7,331 bases of DNA from Helicobacteraceae bacterium. Lineage in GTDB: Bacteria; Campylobacterota; Campylobacteria; Campylobacterales; Sulfurimonadaceae. The stretch covers positions 1 to 7,331 of the forward strand of contig DAOWOG010000047.1 of the NCBI GenBank assembly GCA_030642185.1. The letters are read 5' to 3'. Below, one piece after another: positions 6,070 to 7,331 of the stretch. The translations under genes and the position numbers were made by a program. The notes under the pieces were generated by a model. The model was given only the letters and a program-made list of their open reading frames with translations, was not told where the DNA came from and did not search any database. Each line of letters starts with the position of its first letter. Position 1 is the first letter of the stretch.

Positions 6070-7331
6070 ATGGATCTGAAAGAGCATGATATCATTACCC
6101 AAAATCTTTTAAAGAGTCTGGGAACTGTTGAAAATACAGAGCTTATACAGACCCATATCTCCACGATTATTTTAAGCGGTGATCTGGCCTACAAACTGAA
6201 AAAACCGGTTGATTTCGGTTTTTTGGACTACTCGACACTGGAAAAACGTCGTTTATACTGTTTTGAAGAGGTACGCATTAACGAGGGATTTGCATCCAAA
6301 CTCTATCTGGGAGTTGTACCCATAACCGGCTCGATCGAAAATCCCCGAATCGATGGTGAAGGTAAAGTGCTGGATTATGCTGTCAAAATGCACCGGTTTG
6401 AGCAGCGTGATCAGCTTGACAGTATTGTCGAAGAAGAGGCTCTTGAAATCGAATCAATGGAGATGATCGCAAAGCTTGTTGTCCAATATCATAACAAAGC
6501 AGTCGTAGTTGATACGGCAAGCGATTATGGGGAGCCGCAGCGGGTGTTCTCGCCCATGCAGGAAAATTTTGACCTGCTTCAAACGATTGTAACTGAACAT
6601 GCACTTGACGATCATTTGGCTTCTATCATAGCGTGGACATATGCGCAGTTTGATAAGCTGAAACCGTTGTTGGAACGCCGTAAAAGAGAGGGATTTGTCC
6701 GTGAGTGTCACGGGGATATGCATCTGCATAATATGGCACTGTATGAGGGTGAACTGATTTTGTTTGATGCGATCGAGTTTAATCCTTATCTCAACCATAT
6801 CGACGTGATCAGTGACCTGGCATTTTTGCTGATGGATCTGGAGTATCGCGGACTGTTCAGCTATAGCAGCAGGCTGCTAAACTATTACCTGGAATTGACC
6901 GGCGATTATGAAGCAGTAGCACTTCTGGACTTTTATAAAACCTATCGCGCTATGGTCCGCTCAAAGGTGGCTGCATTGAGAGTTGCCCAGGAAATGGATC
7001 CGGATGAGCGAAGAAAATTAATAGATGAAGTAATCCGGTATATCGATCTGGCACTAAGCTATACTGAAAGAAAAGAGATTTTTTTAGCCATTACGCACGG
7101 TTTTTCCGGATCGGGAAAAAGCACCTTTGCTTTGATGATGGCTGAGCAGTACGGCGCAATTCGTGTCCGTTCGGATGTAGAACGGATGCGAATGTTTGAG
7201 CCGAAAGAGGGATCAGACAAGGCTGTTGAAGCAGGTATCTATACAGTTGAGGCAACCAAGGCAACCTATAGCCGACTGGTCGAACTTGCCAAAACTGTGC
7301 TCACAGGTGATTATCCTGTCATTCTGGATGC
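6070..7331 (+). CDS. Bifunctional aminoglycoside-phosphotransferase-like kinase / P-loop ATPase, 3' end missing
   Basis: 420 codons are open to the right edge; the family (COG2187 fused to COG0645) is usually about 500 residues, so the last fifth is absent. The first domain resembles APH/choline-kinase folds: GDLAYKLKKPVDFGFLDYS near 37-55, the catalytic loop HGDMHLHN (214-221) with Asp216 as catalytic base, and LFDAIEF (231-237) whose Asp233 matches the metal-binding aspartate of DFG/DxE. The second domain begins near 337 with a Walker A, GFSGSGKST (344-352), then RVRSDVERMRMF (365-376), the SD-x-x-R segment typical of zeta-toxin/gluconate-kinase-like P-loop kinases. The substrate is unknown; despite the name, an antibiotic-resistance role is not implied. 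ATG 6070 follows the usp stop by 10 bp. Its ribosome site is only a weak AGAG (6058-6061) overlapping that stop, suggesting translational coupling with usp. No internal stop or frameshift is seen. Confidence 0.9.
   Translation, partial: MDLKEHDIITQNLLKSLGTVENTELIQTHISTIILSGDLAYKLKKPVDFGFLDYSTLEKRRLYCFEEVRINEGFASKLYLGVVPITGSIENPRIDGEGKVLDYAVKMHRFEQRDQLDSIVEEEALEIESMEMIAKLVVQYHNKAVVVDTASDYGEPQRVFSPMQENFDLLQTIVTEHALDDHLASIIAWTYAQFDKLKPLLERRKREGFVRECHGDMHLHNMALYEGELILFDAIEFNPYLNHIDVISDLAFLLMDLEYRGLFSYSSRLLNYYLELTGDYEAVALLDFYKTYRAMVRSKVAALRVAQEMDPDERRKLIDEVIRYIDLALSYTERKEIFLAITHGFSGSGKSTFALMMAEQYGAIRVRSDVERMRMFEPKEGSDKAVEAGIYTVEATKATYSRLVELAKTVLTGDYPVILD

Noticed and set aside
6383..6798. Minus-strand frames of 73 and 114 codons
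   Set aside because: They overlap the continuous plus-strand kinase fusion that is open from 6070 to the right edge and carries the HGDxHxxN and Walker A motifs.
6070..7331. Aminoglycoside resistance gene
   Set aside because: Only the kinase fold and catalytic loop are shared; the fused P-loop domain and housekeeping-like context match the COG2187/COG0645 fusion family with no established resistance role.
1..7331. Mobile elements, tRNAs, CRISPR arrays or riboswitches
   Set aside because: I saw no transposase, long terminal repeat, cloverleaf, regularly spaced repeat or long structured leader; the longest non-coding stretch is 144 bp.

Overview
This window holds six bacterial protein-coding genes, two of them cut by the window edges. 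No tRNA, rRNA, CRISPR array or mobile element is visible. Gene density is high, Shine-Dalgarno sites are clear, and the base composition looks moderate (about half G+C by eye, lower over one gene). The tandem universal stress protein paired with an aminoglycoside-phosphotransferase/ATPase fusion, and the lipoate genes around a pyruvate-dehydrogenase-type complex, would fit a chemolithotrophic proteobacterium or a Campylobacterota member such as a Sulfurimonas or Sulfuricurvum relative. This placement is an inference from gene style and is weak.

Left arm, minus strand (1-1963): an acetate-CoA ligase of the short AcsA type is followed 9 bp downstream by the start of a 2-oxoacid dehydrogenase E1 alpha subunit (pyruvate or acetoin dehydrogenase), which runs off the left edge. 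E1 beta and E2 would be expected further left.

Centre, plus strand (2064-5051): transcription diverges from a short spacer of about 100 bp (1964-2063) that carries a consensus -10 box and an 11-bp-spaced direct repeat. The genes are a lipoate-ligase/octanoyltransferase family protein, lipoyl synthase (LipA) and dihydrolipoamide dehydrogenase (E3), packed with a 29-bp overlap and a 14-bp gap, so they look like one operon. The first two would attach octanoate (or lipoate) to the E2 lipoyl domain and insert the sulfurs. E3 reoxidises the dihydrolipoyl arm. With the divergent E1 they form a self-contained lipoylation and dehydrogenase locus, and the AcsA beside it makes the same product, acetyl-CoA, from acetate.

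Right arm, plus strand (5196-7331): after a 144-bp spacer with two inverted repeats comes a visibly more A+T-rich gene for a tandem-domain universal stress protein. Ten bases after it starts a bifunctional protein with an aminoglycoside-phosphotransferase-like kinase domain fused to a P-loop ATPase/kinase domain, truncated by the right edge.

I do not see a clearly undescribed system. The most interesting points are the two-armed acetyl-CoA/lipoylation locus, the uncertain LipM-versus-LplA identity of the first lipoate gene, non-consensus residues in LipA and E3, and the repeat-bearing divergent control region.
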